Made by a program: the position numbers and the translations under genes. A stretch of DNA of 64,000 bases from UBA1081 sp964454355. Lineage in GTDB: Bacteria > Bacillota > Clostridia > Oscillospirales > Acutalibacteraceae. Below are positions 8,037-16,003 of the stretch, piece by piece. Positions within the stretch are counted from its first letter, which is position 1; every line of letters begins with the position of its first letter. The notes beneath the pieces are model-generated. The model worked only from the letters and a program-made list of their open reading frames with translations. It did no database searches and was not told the DNA's origin. The stretch spans positions 13,750 to 77,749 of the forward strand of contig CAYVTA010000002.1 in assembly GCA_964454355.1 (NCBI GenBank). The letters run 5' to 3'.

Positions 8037-10264
8037 ATGCTTTCGTGGAATGTACGGCTGATAACTTCACGCTGCTGTTCTCGAGAAAGTTTGTTAAAGT
8101 TTACAGCATAACCGGAAACACGGATGGTCAGATTGGGATATGCATCCGGATCTTCATAAGCCTTCATAAGTGTTTCCCTGTTCATAACATTTACATTTAT
8201 ATGATGTGCGTTCTTTGCAAAATAGCCGTCAAGAATTGAAACAAGATTATTAACACGCTCTTCATCATTTCTTCCGAGAGTATCGGGAGTGATTGAAAAC
8301 GTATTGGAAATACCGTCACGGCAATCATCATAGCTGATTTTTGCCACAGAGTTAAGTGATGCCAATGCACCGTTTTCCTCTCTGTTATGCATTGGATTGG
8401 CACCCGGTGCAAAAGGTGCTGCTGCTTTTCTTCCGTCGGGAGTTGCACCTGTATTTTTGCCGTACATAACATTTGAAGTAATAGTCAAAACTGAAAGTGT
8501 GTGAATTGCGTTACGATATGTGGGAGTTTTACGAAGTTGAGTTATCATACGATGAGTCATATCCTTAGCAATAAGGTCAACACGGTCGTCATCGTTGCCG
8601 AATTTAGGGAAATCACCTGTTGTATTAAATCCTGTTATATAACCAATCTCATTTTTAACAGGTCTGACATCGGCATATTTTATTGCACTCAGAGAATCTG
8701 CAACAACAGATAGTCCTGCTATACCAAAAGCCATAAAACGCTCCACTTCAGAATCGTGAAGTGCCATCTGAGATTTTTCATAAGCGTATTTATCGTGCAT
8801 ATAATGAATGATGTTCATTGTATTAACATAAAGCTTGCAAAGCCAACTGATATAAATATCATATCTTTCCATAACTGAATCGAAGTCCAGTTTGTCTGCT
8901 TCCAACACCGGCATTTGAGGTCCGATGTGTATACCGCTGGTTGTGTCGTAACCACCATTGATTGCAATAAGCAGAAGCTTTGCAAGATTGCAGCGTGCAC
9001 CAAAGAACTGCATCTGCTTGCCGACCTTCATGGCTGAGACACAACAGGCAATCGCATAATCATCACCGTATATCGGTCTCATAATATCGTCATTTTCATA
9101 CTGAATTGAATCTGTTTCAACGGAAACCTTTGCACAGAATTTTTTAAAGTTTTCGGGAAGATAATTTGACCAAAGCACCGTAAGATTAGGTTCGGGAGAA
9201 GATCCCAAAGTGTAAAGAGTGTTAAGAATACGATAACTGCTCTTTGTAACAAGAGTTCTGCCATCTTCACATATGCCGCCCACAGCTTCAGTTATCCACA
9301 TAGGATCGCCGCCGAAAAGCTCGTTATATTCAGGTGTACGAAGATGTCTTGCTATTCTCAATTTTATGACAAAATCGTCAATAAGCTCCTGAGCACCTTC
9401 TTCTGTAAGAGTGCCGTTTGCAAGGTCACGTTCAATATAAATATCAAAGAAAGTACTGACTCTTCCCAGTGACATTGCAGCACCGTTCTGCTCCTTTATA
9501 GCGGCAAGATATGCAAAATATGTCCACTGAATCGCTTCACGTGCATTTTCCGCAGGCTGGCTGATATCAAAACCATACATAGCAGCCATATCCTTCATAT
9601 AGCCTAAAAAAACTATCTGACGAGCAAGCTCTTCATCAAGTCTTATTTGTTCAGTATCAAATGTGCCGTTGGAGAGCTTCTGTTTATCTTTTTTCTTTTC
9701 TTCAAGAAGGCGGTCAATACCATAAAGAGCAACTCTGCGGTAATCACCGATTATTCTGCCTCTGCCGTATGCATCGGGAAGCCCGGTTATAACATGGCAC
9801 TTACGAGCCTGACGCATTTCATCCGTATATGCACGGAAAACACCGTCATTATGAGTTGTACGGTAACGAAATTCCTCTTCAATTTTTTCACTGAGCTTAT
9901 AACCGTATGCTTCACATGCCTGACGTGCCATTCTTATACCGCCAAAGGGATTAACCCCCCTTTTCAAAGGACGGTTAGTCTGCATACCAACGATAATTTC
10001 ATTGTCTTTATCAATATATCCGGGAGAATAGCTTGTCAGAGAAGACACTGTAGCAGTATCAATTTCAAGCACACCGCCGAATCTGCGTTCAAGGACAAAA
10101 AGCTCATTGACCTGATTCATAAGGTTTTTTGTTCTATCTGTAGCACAGGCAAGAAAGCTGTCATCACCTGAATAGGGATTGAAATTTGTCTGAATAAAAT
10201 CACGAACATTAATTTCAGCTTTCCATGTCTGTCCTTTAAATCCGTTCCAATTTTTGTGTTCCAT
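8033..10264 (-). CDS. pflB: Formate C-acetyltransferase (pyruvate formate-lyase)
   Basis: Converts pyruvate and CoA to acetyl-CoA and formate without oxygen. The 743-residue protein has the catalytic pair C407-C408 in ACCVSA and the radical glycine G718 in RVSGYAV near the C-terminus. The tail ending REVISRTFHESI is typical of true PFL rather than of diol dehydratase or choline lyase relatives. ATG 10264 has GGAG before it. The roughly 135-base leader holds a ZTP aptamer and a terminator, which links formate production to the demand for 10-formyl-tetrahydrofolate. It overlaps pflA by four bases. Confidence 0.97.
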   Translation of the reverse strand: MEHKNWNGFKGQTWKAEINVRDFIQTNFNPYSGDDSFLACATDRTKNLMNQVNELFVLERRFGGVLEIDTATVSSLTSYSPGYIDKDNEIIVGMQTNRPLKRGVNPFGGIRMARQACEAYGYKLSEKIEEEFRYRTTHNDGVFRAYTDEMRQARKCHVITGLPDAYGRGRIIGDYRRVALYGIDRLLEEKKKDKQKLSNGTFDTEQIRLDEELARQIVFLGYMKDMAAMYGFDISQPAENAREAIQWTYFAYLAAIKEQNGAAMSLGRVSTFFDIYIERDLANGTLTEEGAQELIDDFVIKLRIARHLRTPEYNELFGGDPMWITEAVGGICEDGRTLVTKSSYRILNTLYTLGSSPEPNLTVLWSNYLPENFKKFCAKVSVETDSIQYENDDIMRPIYGDDYAIACCVSAMKVGKQMQFFGARCNLAKLLLIAINGGYDTTSGIHIGPQMPVLEADKLDFDSVMERYDIYISWLCKLYVNTMNIIHYMHDKYAYEKSQMALHDSEVERFMAFGIAGLSVVADSLSAIKYADVRPVKNEIGYITGFNTTGDFPKFGNDDDRVDLIAKDMTHRMITQLRKTPTYRNAIHTLSVLTITSNVMYGKNTGATPDGRKAAAPFAPGANPMHNREENGALASLNSVAKISYDDCRDGISNTFSITPDTLGRNDEERVNNLVSILDGYFAKNAHHINVNVMNRETLMKAYEDPDAYPNLTIRVSGYAVNFNKLSREQQREVISRTFHESI

Positions 10265-10285
10265 ATGTGTATTCTCCTTTGCAAC

Positions 10286-10325
10286 AAAAAAAGGGCAAGT
10301 CAGCTTGACTTAAACTGACTTGCCC
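10286..10325 (-). terminator. Terminator of the ZTP riboswitch (expression platform)
   Basis: An 11-bp perfect stem, GGGCAAGTCAG at 10293-10303 and its complement at 10315-10325, is followed on the minus strand by seven T residues (10292-10286), just upstream of the pflB ribosome site. The 5' arm of the stem reuses the conserved GGGC end of the aptamer, so ligand-bound aptamer and terminator exclude each other. Confidence 0.88.
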
Positions 10326-10391
10326 AGACGGTCGGCATATATCTTTTACATTCCCATGCAGTATTCTGCTTTATCCGTCAGTCATGTAAAA
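10322..10391 (-). ncRNA. ZTP riboswitch aptamer (pfl RNA motif)
   Basis: On the minus strand an outer helix UUUUACAU/AUGUAAAA encloses the conserved GACUGACGG, a small hairpin GCAG-AAUA-CUGC and AUGGGA. After the outer helix comes GCCGACCGUCUGGGC, in which CCGU can pair back with ACGG as the pseudoknot. This order and the ACUG...CGUCUGGGC signature match ZTP/ZMP riboswitches. That class was first named the pfl motif from its position upstream of pfl genes. Ligand binding should block the downstream terminator and raise pflBA expression when 10-formyl-tetrahydrofolate is low. The direction of control is inferred from the overlap of the two structures. Confidence 0.9.
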
Positions 10392-10407
10392 GTCAAATAG
10401 TAATATT

Positions 10408-10436
10408 ATTATATATCATTGGAGTGATTTTGTCAA
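10408..10436 (-). promoter_or_regulatory. SigA-type promoter of pflBA
   Basis: Minus strand TTGACA at 10436-10431, exactly 17 bases, then TATAAT at 10413-10408. This is a full consensus promoter that would start transcription near 10401, just before the ZTP aptamer. Confidence 0.85.
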
Positions 10437-10492
10437 TTAATAAAGATAGACAAATCAACGGCTATATAAAAGTATAATTTGTAAATATTAAA

Positions 10493-12271
10493 TCAAGTGT
10501 CAATATTGTCGAACTGACTGTTATAAAGCTCATAATAAAAGCCTTTTTCATTAAGCAGCCGTTCATGGTTGCCCTGCTCTATAACCTTACCGTCACGCAT
10601 GACAAGAATCACATCCGCATCCCTTATGGTTGAAAGTCTGTGTGCAACAATAAAAGTTGTTCTGCCTTGCATAAGCTTCATAAAAGCTTTCTGAATGCGA
10701 ATTTCAGTTCTTGTATCAATAGATGATGTAGCCTCATCAAGAATCAGCATAGGCGGCTGACAAAGCATCAATCTTGATATGCACAAAAGCTGTTTCTGCC
10801 CCTGTGAAAGACCTCCTCCATCTTCGCCGACATAGGTATCATATCCGTTGGGAAGCCTTTTAATAAAAGAGTGAGCATGAGCTGCTTTTGCTGCAGCAAC
10901 TATCTCTTCATCAGAAGCATCCCTCTTGCCCATTGCAATATTTTCCTTGATCGTGCCCTGACGGATCCATGTTTCCTGCAAAACCATGCCAAAACCGTGG
11001 CGAAGACTATTCCTTGTAATATCTCTGATATCATTATCATCAACCTTGACACTGCCTGAATCAACATCATAAAAACGCATCAACAGATTGATGATTGTTG
11101 TTTTTCCGCATCCCGTAGGTCCGACGATAGCAACTCTTTGACCGGGCTTTACGTCAAGATTCAGATTTTCAATAAGCTTCTTTTGCTTATCGTATGAAAA
11201 ATACACATTATCCAGCGTTACATTACCTTCAACATTAGTGAGAACCGTTGCATTTTCTTTGTCGGGTGTTCTTGGATTTTCATCAATAAGCTCAAAAATT
11301 CTTGCAGCACAGGCAAAAGCATTCTGAAGCTCTGTAATGACACCGGAAATTTCATTAAAAGGCTTTGTGTACTGATTTGCATAGCTGAGAAGACAGCTCA
11401 AGCTTCCCACTGTAAAAAGTGCTCCTGTATCAAAGCCCATGCCTATAACAGCAAAAGCACCCGTAAGAGCTACAAATGCGTAAACAACACTGTTAACAAA
11501 ACGTGTGGAAGGATTTACAAGTGATGAAAAAAATGTGGCTTGCAATGAGCTTTTTTCAAGACGGGAATTAATCCGGGAAAATTTTTCAATATTTTCGTCT
11601 TCCCTGCCGAAAGCTTTTACAACCTTCTGATTTTCAATCATTTCATTAATAAATGCTGTCTGTTCACCTCTGATTTCCGATTGCCGTCTGAAATATCCGT
11701 AGGTCTTTTTTGAAATAAACCTTGCAACAAACAGTGAAAGAGGTGTCAATACTACGACGACAAGAGCTATCTTCCAATTTATGGACAACATAAACGCAAG
11801 AGTTCCCAAAATAGTTACAACTCCGGTAAAAAGCTGTGTAAATCCCATAAGCAAGCCGTCTGCAAACTGATCCGCATCGGCAATTAAACGGCTGACCGTA
11901 TCACCGTGAGGATGCGAGTCAATATATTCAAGAGGAAGTATGCCTATTTTCTTAAAAGCTTCTTCTCTGACATTCCTAACAATATGAAAGGTTATCTTAT
12001 TATTGACTGTGTTCATCAACCACTGAACTGCGGCAACAAAAACGGCAATAACAGCAATTTCCAAAAGAAGCACACCGATTGCTTGAAAATCAACATTTCC
12101 CGGTTCAACTATCAGATCAATCGCTTCACCGATAAGGATGGGAGCATAAAGTGTACCTGCAACGCTGACTGCAGCAAGTATAACCGATAGAAGAAGTAAT
12201 AATTTATATCTTTTTATATGACGAAAAATCTGTTTAAATGTCCCCGAGGGTACTTTTTGTAGCTTTGCCAT
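10493..12271 (-). CDS. ABC multidrug-type exporter subunit, catalytic-site half
   Basis: A 592-residue half transporter with an N-terminal six-helix membrane domain and a C-terminal ATPase. Walker A is GPTGCGKT near residue 385. Walker B is LILDEATS, with the catalytic Glu present. The signature is LSQGQ, a departure from LSGGQ. This is the pattern of the TM288 or BmrD subunit in heterodimeric exporters. ATG 12271 follows AAGGAGG placed inside the end of the upstream gene, one base after that gene's stop; the frame remains open further upstream but would overlap the partner. The substrate cannot be read from the sequence. Confidence 0.9.
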   Translation of the reverse strand: MAKLQKVPSGTFKQIFRHIKRYKLLLLLSVILAAVSVAGTLYAPILIGEAIDLIVEPGNVDFQAIGVLLLEIAVIAVFVAAVQWLMNTVNNKITFHIVRNVREEAFKKIGILPLEYIDSHPHGDTVSRLIADADQFADGLLMGFTQLFTGVVTILGTLAFMLSINWKIALVVVVLTPLSLFVARFISKKTYGYFRRQSEIRGEQTAFINEMIENQKVVKAFGREDENIEKFSRINSRLEKSSLQATFFSSLVNPSTRFVNSVVYAFVALTGAFAVIGMGFDTGALFTVGSLSCLLSYANQYTKPFNEISGVITELQNAFACAARIFELIDENPRTPDKENATVLTNVEGNVTLDNVYFSYDKQKKLIENLNLDVKPGQRVAIVGPTGCGKTTIINLLMRFYDVDSGSVKVDDNDIRDITRNSLRHGFGMVLQETWIRQGTIKENIAMGKRDASDEEIVAAAKAAHAHSFIKRLPNGYDTYVGEDGGGLSQGQKQLLCISRLMLCQPPMLILDEATSSIDTRTEIRIQKAFMKLMQGRTTFIVAHRLSTIRDADVILVMRDGKVIEQGNHERLLNEKGFYYELYNSQFDNIDT

Positions 12272-12272
12272 T

Positions 12273-13997
12273 TTATGCACCCTCCTTCTTAAACTGTGAT
12301 TCATAAATTTCACGATAAACCGTACAATTTTCCAAAAGCTCAGTATGTGTTCCGATTCCGACCATTTCACCGTCATCAAGAACAATTATTTTATCCGCAT
12401 TTTGCACCGAAGAAGCACGCTGAGAAACGATAAAAACAGTGGAATCATCACATTCTGAACCTATCGCCTTTCTCAATGCAGCATCGGTTGCGAAGTCAAG
12501 TGCAGAAGCACTATCGTCAAGTATAAGTATTTCAGGCTTCTTCACTAACGCTCTTGCAACGGTAAGACGCTGTCTCTGACCGCCGGACAGATTTTTACCG
12601 CCTTGTTCAACAACTGCATCAAGACCGCCTTTTGATTTTATTACATCTGCCGCACAGGCTGTTTCAACCGCTTGCATTATTGCGGTATCATCAGCATTCT
12701 CATTACCCCAAAGAAGATTATCTCTTATAGTACCGCCGAAAAGCACTGCCTTTTGAGGGACGATTCCCATTTTATTACGAAGTTCATCCGCAGCGTAATC
12801 TTTAACATCGATTCCGTCAACAGATACGCTTCCCTTACTTGCATGATAAAACCCCGGTATCATATTCACAAGCGAAGTTTTACCCGAACCTGTACCGCCG
12901 ATAATACCGACTGTTTCTCCATGCTTAACCTTGAAATCAATTCCGGAAAGTGAATCCTCAGAGGCATTTTTATACTTTAACGAAACATTTTTAAATTCAA
13001 CTGCATATTCATTTGACTTCGTACCTTTTGTTTTTTCAGGCATATCTGCCGAAGGCTCAATTTCAAGAACAGCTTGAATTCGGTTTCCGCAGGCTACAGC
13101 TTTCGTGATACTGATAATAAGATTTGCCAACTTTACAAGCTCAACAAGAATCTGGGTCATATAGTTGTAAAGAGCTACCACTGCTCCCTGCGTAAGAACT
13201 CCGGCCTCAACCTTGATTGCACCTGTGTGAATCAGCCACACGATAGCAAAATTTACAATGATATATGTCAACGGGTTCATTAATGCAGATATTCTGCCGG
13301 TAAACTCCTGCATTTTTGTTAGAGCATTGTTTCTTCGTGAAAATTCCTGTTTTTCTTCATTCTCAAGACAAAATGCTCTTATAACTCTTGCACCTGTAAG
13401 GTTTTCTTTTGTTATTGAAAGCACACCGTCAAGCCTTGACTGTACTTTTTTATAGAGAGGGATGCATGAAAGCATTATTCCAAAAACAACAACAGATAAC
13501 ACCGCAATTCCCGCAGCAAAAATACCTCCGGAGGATGCATCAATTGAAAAAGCCATTATCATTGCACCGAAAACAACGAACGGAGAGCGCATAAGAAGCC
13601 GCAATGTAAGATTTATACCATTTTGAACCTGATTTGCGTCACTAGTCATTCGGGTTATAAGTGATGATGTTCCCAGTGTATCGAGTTCAGTATAAGTAAG
13701 CGTTTGAATGTGCTCAAAAAGTGACTGTTTTATCCTTGCAGTAAAGCCAACTGCCGCCTTTGCGGCAAAATACTGTGCAATTACCGAAAATCCCAATCCT
13801 GCCAATCCAAGTGCAATAAGCAAACAGCACATTTTTATTACATAATTCACATTGCCTTCACCGGACAAGCCCACATCGATAATCTGTGCAATTACAAGGG
13901 GAACGATCAGATCAAGCAGTGCCTCAAGCATTTTTAAAAGAGGACTCAGTATACTTTCCTTCACATAGGGTTTCATATAAACAAGAAGCTTTTTCAT
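12273..13997 (-). CDS. ABC multidrug-type exporter subunit, degenerate-site half
   Basis: A 574-residue half transporter with a membrane domain followed by an ATPase. Walker A is GGTGSGKT near residue 366 and the signature is the canonical LSGGQRQR. In Walker B the catalytic Glu is replaced by Asp (ILILDDSAS near residue 495). This is the complementary defect to its partner, as in TM287 or BmrC, so the two should form one heterodimer with one working and one degenerate ATP site. It is first in a two-gene operon. No regulator lies next to it. Confidence 0.9.
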   Translation of the reverse strand: MKKLLVYMKPYVKESILSPLLKMLEALLDLIVPLVIAQIIDVGLSGEGNVNYVIKMCCLLIALGLAGLGFSVIAQYFAAKAAVGFTARIKQSLFEHIQTLTYTELDTLGTSSLITRMTSDANQVQNGINLTLRLLMRSPFVVFGAMIMAFSIDASSGGIFAAGIAVLSVVVFGIMLSCIPLYKKVQSRLDGVLSITKENLTGARVIRAFCLENEEKQEFSRRNNALTKMQEFTGRISALMNPLTYIIVNFAIVWLIHTGAIKVEAGVLTQGAVVALYNYMTQILVELVKLANLIISITKAVACGNRIQAVLEIEPSADMPEKTKGTKSNEYAVEFKNVSLKYKNASEDSLSGIDFKVKHGETVGIIGGTGSGKTSLVNMIPGFYHASKGSVSVDGIDVKDYAADELRNKMGIVPQKAVLFGGTIRDNLLWGNENADDTAIMQAVETACAADVIKSKGGLDAVVEQGGKNLSGGQRQRLTVARALVKKPEILILDDSASALDFATDAALRKAIGSECDDSTVFIVSQRASSVQNADKIIVLDDGEMVGIGTHTELLENCTVYREIYESQFKKEGA

Positions 13998-14070
13998 TTT
14001 AATAAATACCTCAATAATATATTACTTGATTAATATACCATAATTTTGAATCAGAATCAACAAATAAAAC

Positions 14071-14291
14071 AAGAAAACAGCTTTCGCCCTACTGCGGCGA
14101 CCGTTTTCGGTTTGTCCATCGCCGTGCCCGCAAAAAGGGACCCGATAAAACGTTAGTTTTGTTTGGAGATGAGAAGCAACGCAGTGAAAGAGCTTTTTTG
14201 TGCTTGCACAAAAACGATTGATACGAAGTTTGCGACGACGACGGCGGGACATATAATCTTTTTACTTTATGGAAACGCAGTTTCCTATAAA
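14071..14291 (-). repeat. Dispersed two-hairpin repeat, copy A (long form)
   Basis: A 221-base non-coding element whose reverse complement shares its two ends with copy B at 60217-60337. One end holds a hairpin with arms GGAAAC and GTTTCC inside TTTATAGG...CCATAAA (14266-14291), next to ATATGTCCCGCCG. The other holds GCGGGCACGGCG and then an imperfect inverted repeat between CGAAAACGG and AAAGCTGTTTTC (14071-14117). Between them copy A has about 100 extra bases, including a perfect 9-bp hairpin at 14195-14214. A small open frame across it looks like a by-product. With its flanks it fills the 388-base gap between the ABC exporter and the phosphoesterase gene. Confidence 0.75.
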
Positions 14292-14295
14292 GTAA

Positions 14296-14335
14296 AAAGA
14301 AACCCGAATCTCACAAGAAATGTAAAATTCGGATT
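14296..14335 (-). terminator. Terminator after the metallophosphoesterase gene
   Basis: Minus strand stem AATCCGAAT (14335-14327) with ATTCGGGTT (14309-14301), nine pairs with one G-T, followed by TTTCTTTTT. It sits about 50 bases past the stop and directly abuts repeat copy A. Confidence 0.65.
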
Positions 14336-14385
14336 CTCTTGATTTAATTAATACAATAACATTTCCGGCATTTGGGAAATACTTA

Positions 14386-15822
14386 TTATTTACCGAAAAG
14401 ACAATCAAAGAAGTTTACGTCATAACCGTCATCTTTAAGGTCTGAGTAAACACCGATATTGTTAAAGAGTGCATATACAGCACCGACTTTTCTTACAAAG
14501 CCGTTCCAGATGGACTGGAAGAAGCCTGTTTCCTTATGACCTCCATCATTTGTCGTCTTTGTAATTGAAAAGCTGTTGAAGGGTTCATTGCTGCCAAGCT
14601 CATAAGAATTTACAGTTATTGAATTCTCGGTAAAATCGAGAATGTTATATGTTGCCTCATCTGTAAGGTAATCATAACCAACCCAATCATTAAGACCGAT
14701 TTCATCATCACTTCTGGGTCTTGTTATTGAACATGATACCATATATACAGTACCGGCAGGATCAACCATTTCAGATTCCAAATCAGAAACATTCTTGTTA
14801 TTATAAAGAACATTTGTAACTGTGTAATAATGGCTATGACCGAGAAGAACAAGGTCAATACCGTATTCATCGGCAATCGGTCCCCAAATCATTCTCAAAA
14901 GAGCATTTTCACTCTCTCTGTGAGGGATTCTGCCGCTGTAGAGGTCATGATGGCACATCATAACCTTCCATTTTACATCAGGATTTGCTTCAAGAGCAGC
15001 TTCAATGAAACCTGCATGAGCTTCACCGTTACCGCTGTTTGAGTCCATAACAAGAAAAAGAACATCACCCTTTACGAACCAATAATCTTCGCCTATATAG
15101 GATGTTATCATTGCTTCGGTGTCCTCATTGGGAAGATTTGTAAATGTTTTATAAGCAACACCCTTGCGGTCATGGTTACCGATAGTTGTTGCAAGAGAAA
15201 GAGAGCTGAGATAAGGGTTAGCACAATACGCTTTATACTCAACCTCAAGACCTTCTGTTGCCTGGTCACCTGTTGAAAGAACAAGAGATACATCAGGATT
15301 ATTGCTCAATGCAGCCTCAATCGTATTGCTGAATTTATATGCTGTATCATAAAGAACGTTCTCATTCTCGTCATCATTAGCCGTAACATGAACATCTGTA
15401 ACATACATTGCGGAGAAATCCGTACCGCTGTCAGTTGTGAAGCTGTAAACAGATGAAGTATAATCACCGCTTACACACTGATAATAATATGTTGTACCTT
15501 CTGCAAGACCTGTTACTGTAACTTTGTTTGAATAGTCACCGTCAGGAGCTGCAACGCAAACACCCTTAAATGTTTTTGCAGAAGTCATAAGCTCATCCTC
15601 AGAAAGCTTCACATAAGGCTCGCTTTCGGCATCAGAATACCATGAGAGATTACGCTCTGTCTCATCACTGCCTACGAAAATAACAATACCTGCAGCAGCA
15701 TCGTCACTTTCCCATACTGAGTCCCATTCGCTCTCACTCATTGCAAAAGACGGAAGTGCCATCGTTGCAAGCATAAGAACGGCAAGAAATACAGAAAGAA
15801 CTTTTTTTGAAATTGATCTCAT
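14386..15822 (-). CDS. Secreted metallophosphoesterase, purple acid phosphatase-like
   Basis: A 478-residue exported phosphoesterase. Residues 1-27 form a signal peptide ending in SFAM. A fibronectin-like beta domain follows (about 70-130), as in purple acid phosphatases. The two-metal catalytic domain shows DVH, STGDQ, GNHD, CHHD and GHSHYY in the canonical order, so all metal ligands appear present. It probably releases phosphate from organic esters outside the cell, but the substrate is unknown. The last 50 residues have no clear function and show no sorting motif. It has its own promoter at 15856-15884 and a terminator after it. Confidence 0.85.
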   Translation of the reverse strand: MRSISKKVLSVFLAVLMLATMALPSFAMSESEWDSVWESDDAAAGIVIFVGSDETERNLSWYSDAESEPYVKLSEDELMTSAKTFKGVCVAAPDGDYSNKVTVTGLAEGTTYYYQCVSGDYTSSVYSFTTDSGTDFSAMYVTDVHVTANDDENENVLYDTAYKFSNTIEAALSNNPDVSLVLSTGDQATEGLEVEYKAYCANPYLSSLSLATTIGNHDRKGVAYKTFTNLPNEDTEAMITSYIGEDYWFVKGDVLFLVMDSNSGNGEAHAGFIEAALEANPDVKWKVMMCHHDLYSGRIPHRESENALLRMIWGPIADEYGIDLVLLGHSHYYTVTNVLYNNKNVSDLESEMVDPAGTVYMVSCSITRPRSDDEIGLNDWVGYDYLTDEATYNILDFTENSITVNSYELGSNEPFNSFSITKTTNDGGHKETGFFQSIWNGFVRKVGAVYALFNNIGVYSDLKDDGYDVNFFDCLFGK

Positions 15823-15855
15823 AAAATTTCATTCCTCTCTTATATTATGCTCTAA

Positions 15856-15884
15856 ATTATACCACTTTTCAAAATCTTTGTCAA
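15856..15884 (-). promoter_or_regulatory. Promoter of the metallophosphoesterase gene
   Basis: Minus strand TTGACA (15884-15879), 17 bases, TATAAT (15861-15856), with an extended TGG just before the -10 box. The 14 bases AGTGGTATAATTTA are identical at the promoter of the ceramidase-like gene near 53074. Confidence 0.75.
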
Positions 15885-15913
15885 TGAAAAACATCTGTTT
15901 ATAAATTAATTTC

Positions 15914-15966
15914 GCACAATTTATTTAATATTTTATTTGACAATTATGTATAAATTGTGCTATACT
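15914..15966 (+). promoter_or_regulatory. Promoter of the GPH symporter gene with a flanking inverted repeat
   Basis: TTGACA at 15937-15942, an 18-base spacer, TATACT at 15961-15966. A perfect 10-bp inverted repeat brackets the -35 box: GCACAATTTA at 15914-15923 and TAAATTGTGC at 15951-15960, the second arm touching the -10 box. Its placement suggests an operator. Confidence 0.65.
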
Positions 15967-16003
15967 ATTTTTTGACAAAAATACTAAAAAAGGGGTTTTT
16001 TTA

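Noticed and set aside
14022..14252. Open frame of 76 codons on the minus strand, very Arg-rich at its start
   Set aside because: It lies across the dispersed repeat copy A, has no ribosome site, and its composition follows the repeat's hairpins. It is not kept in copy B.
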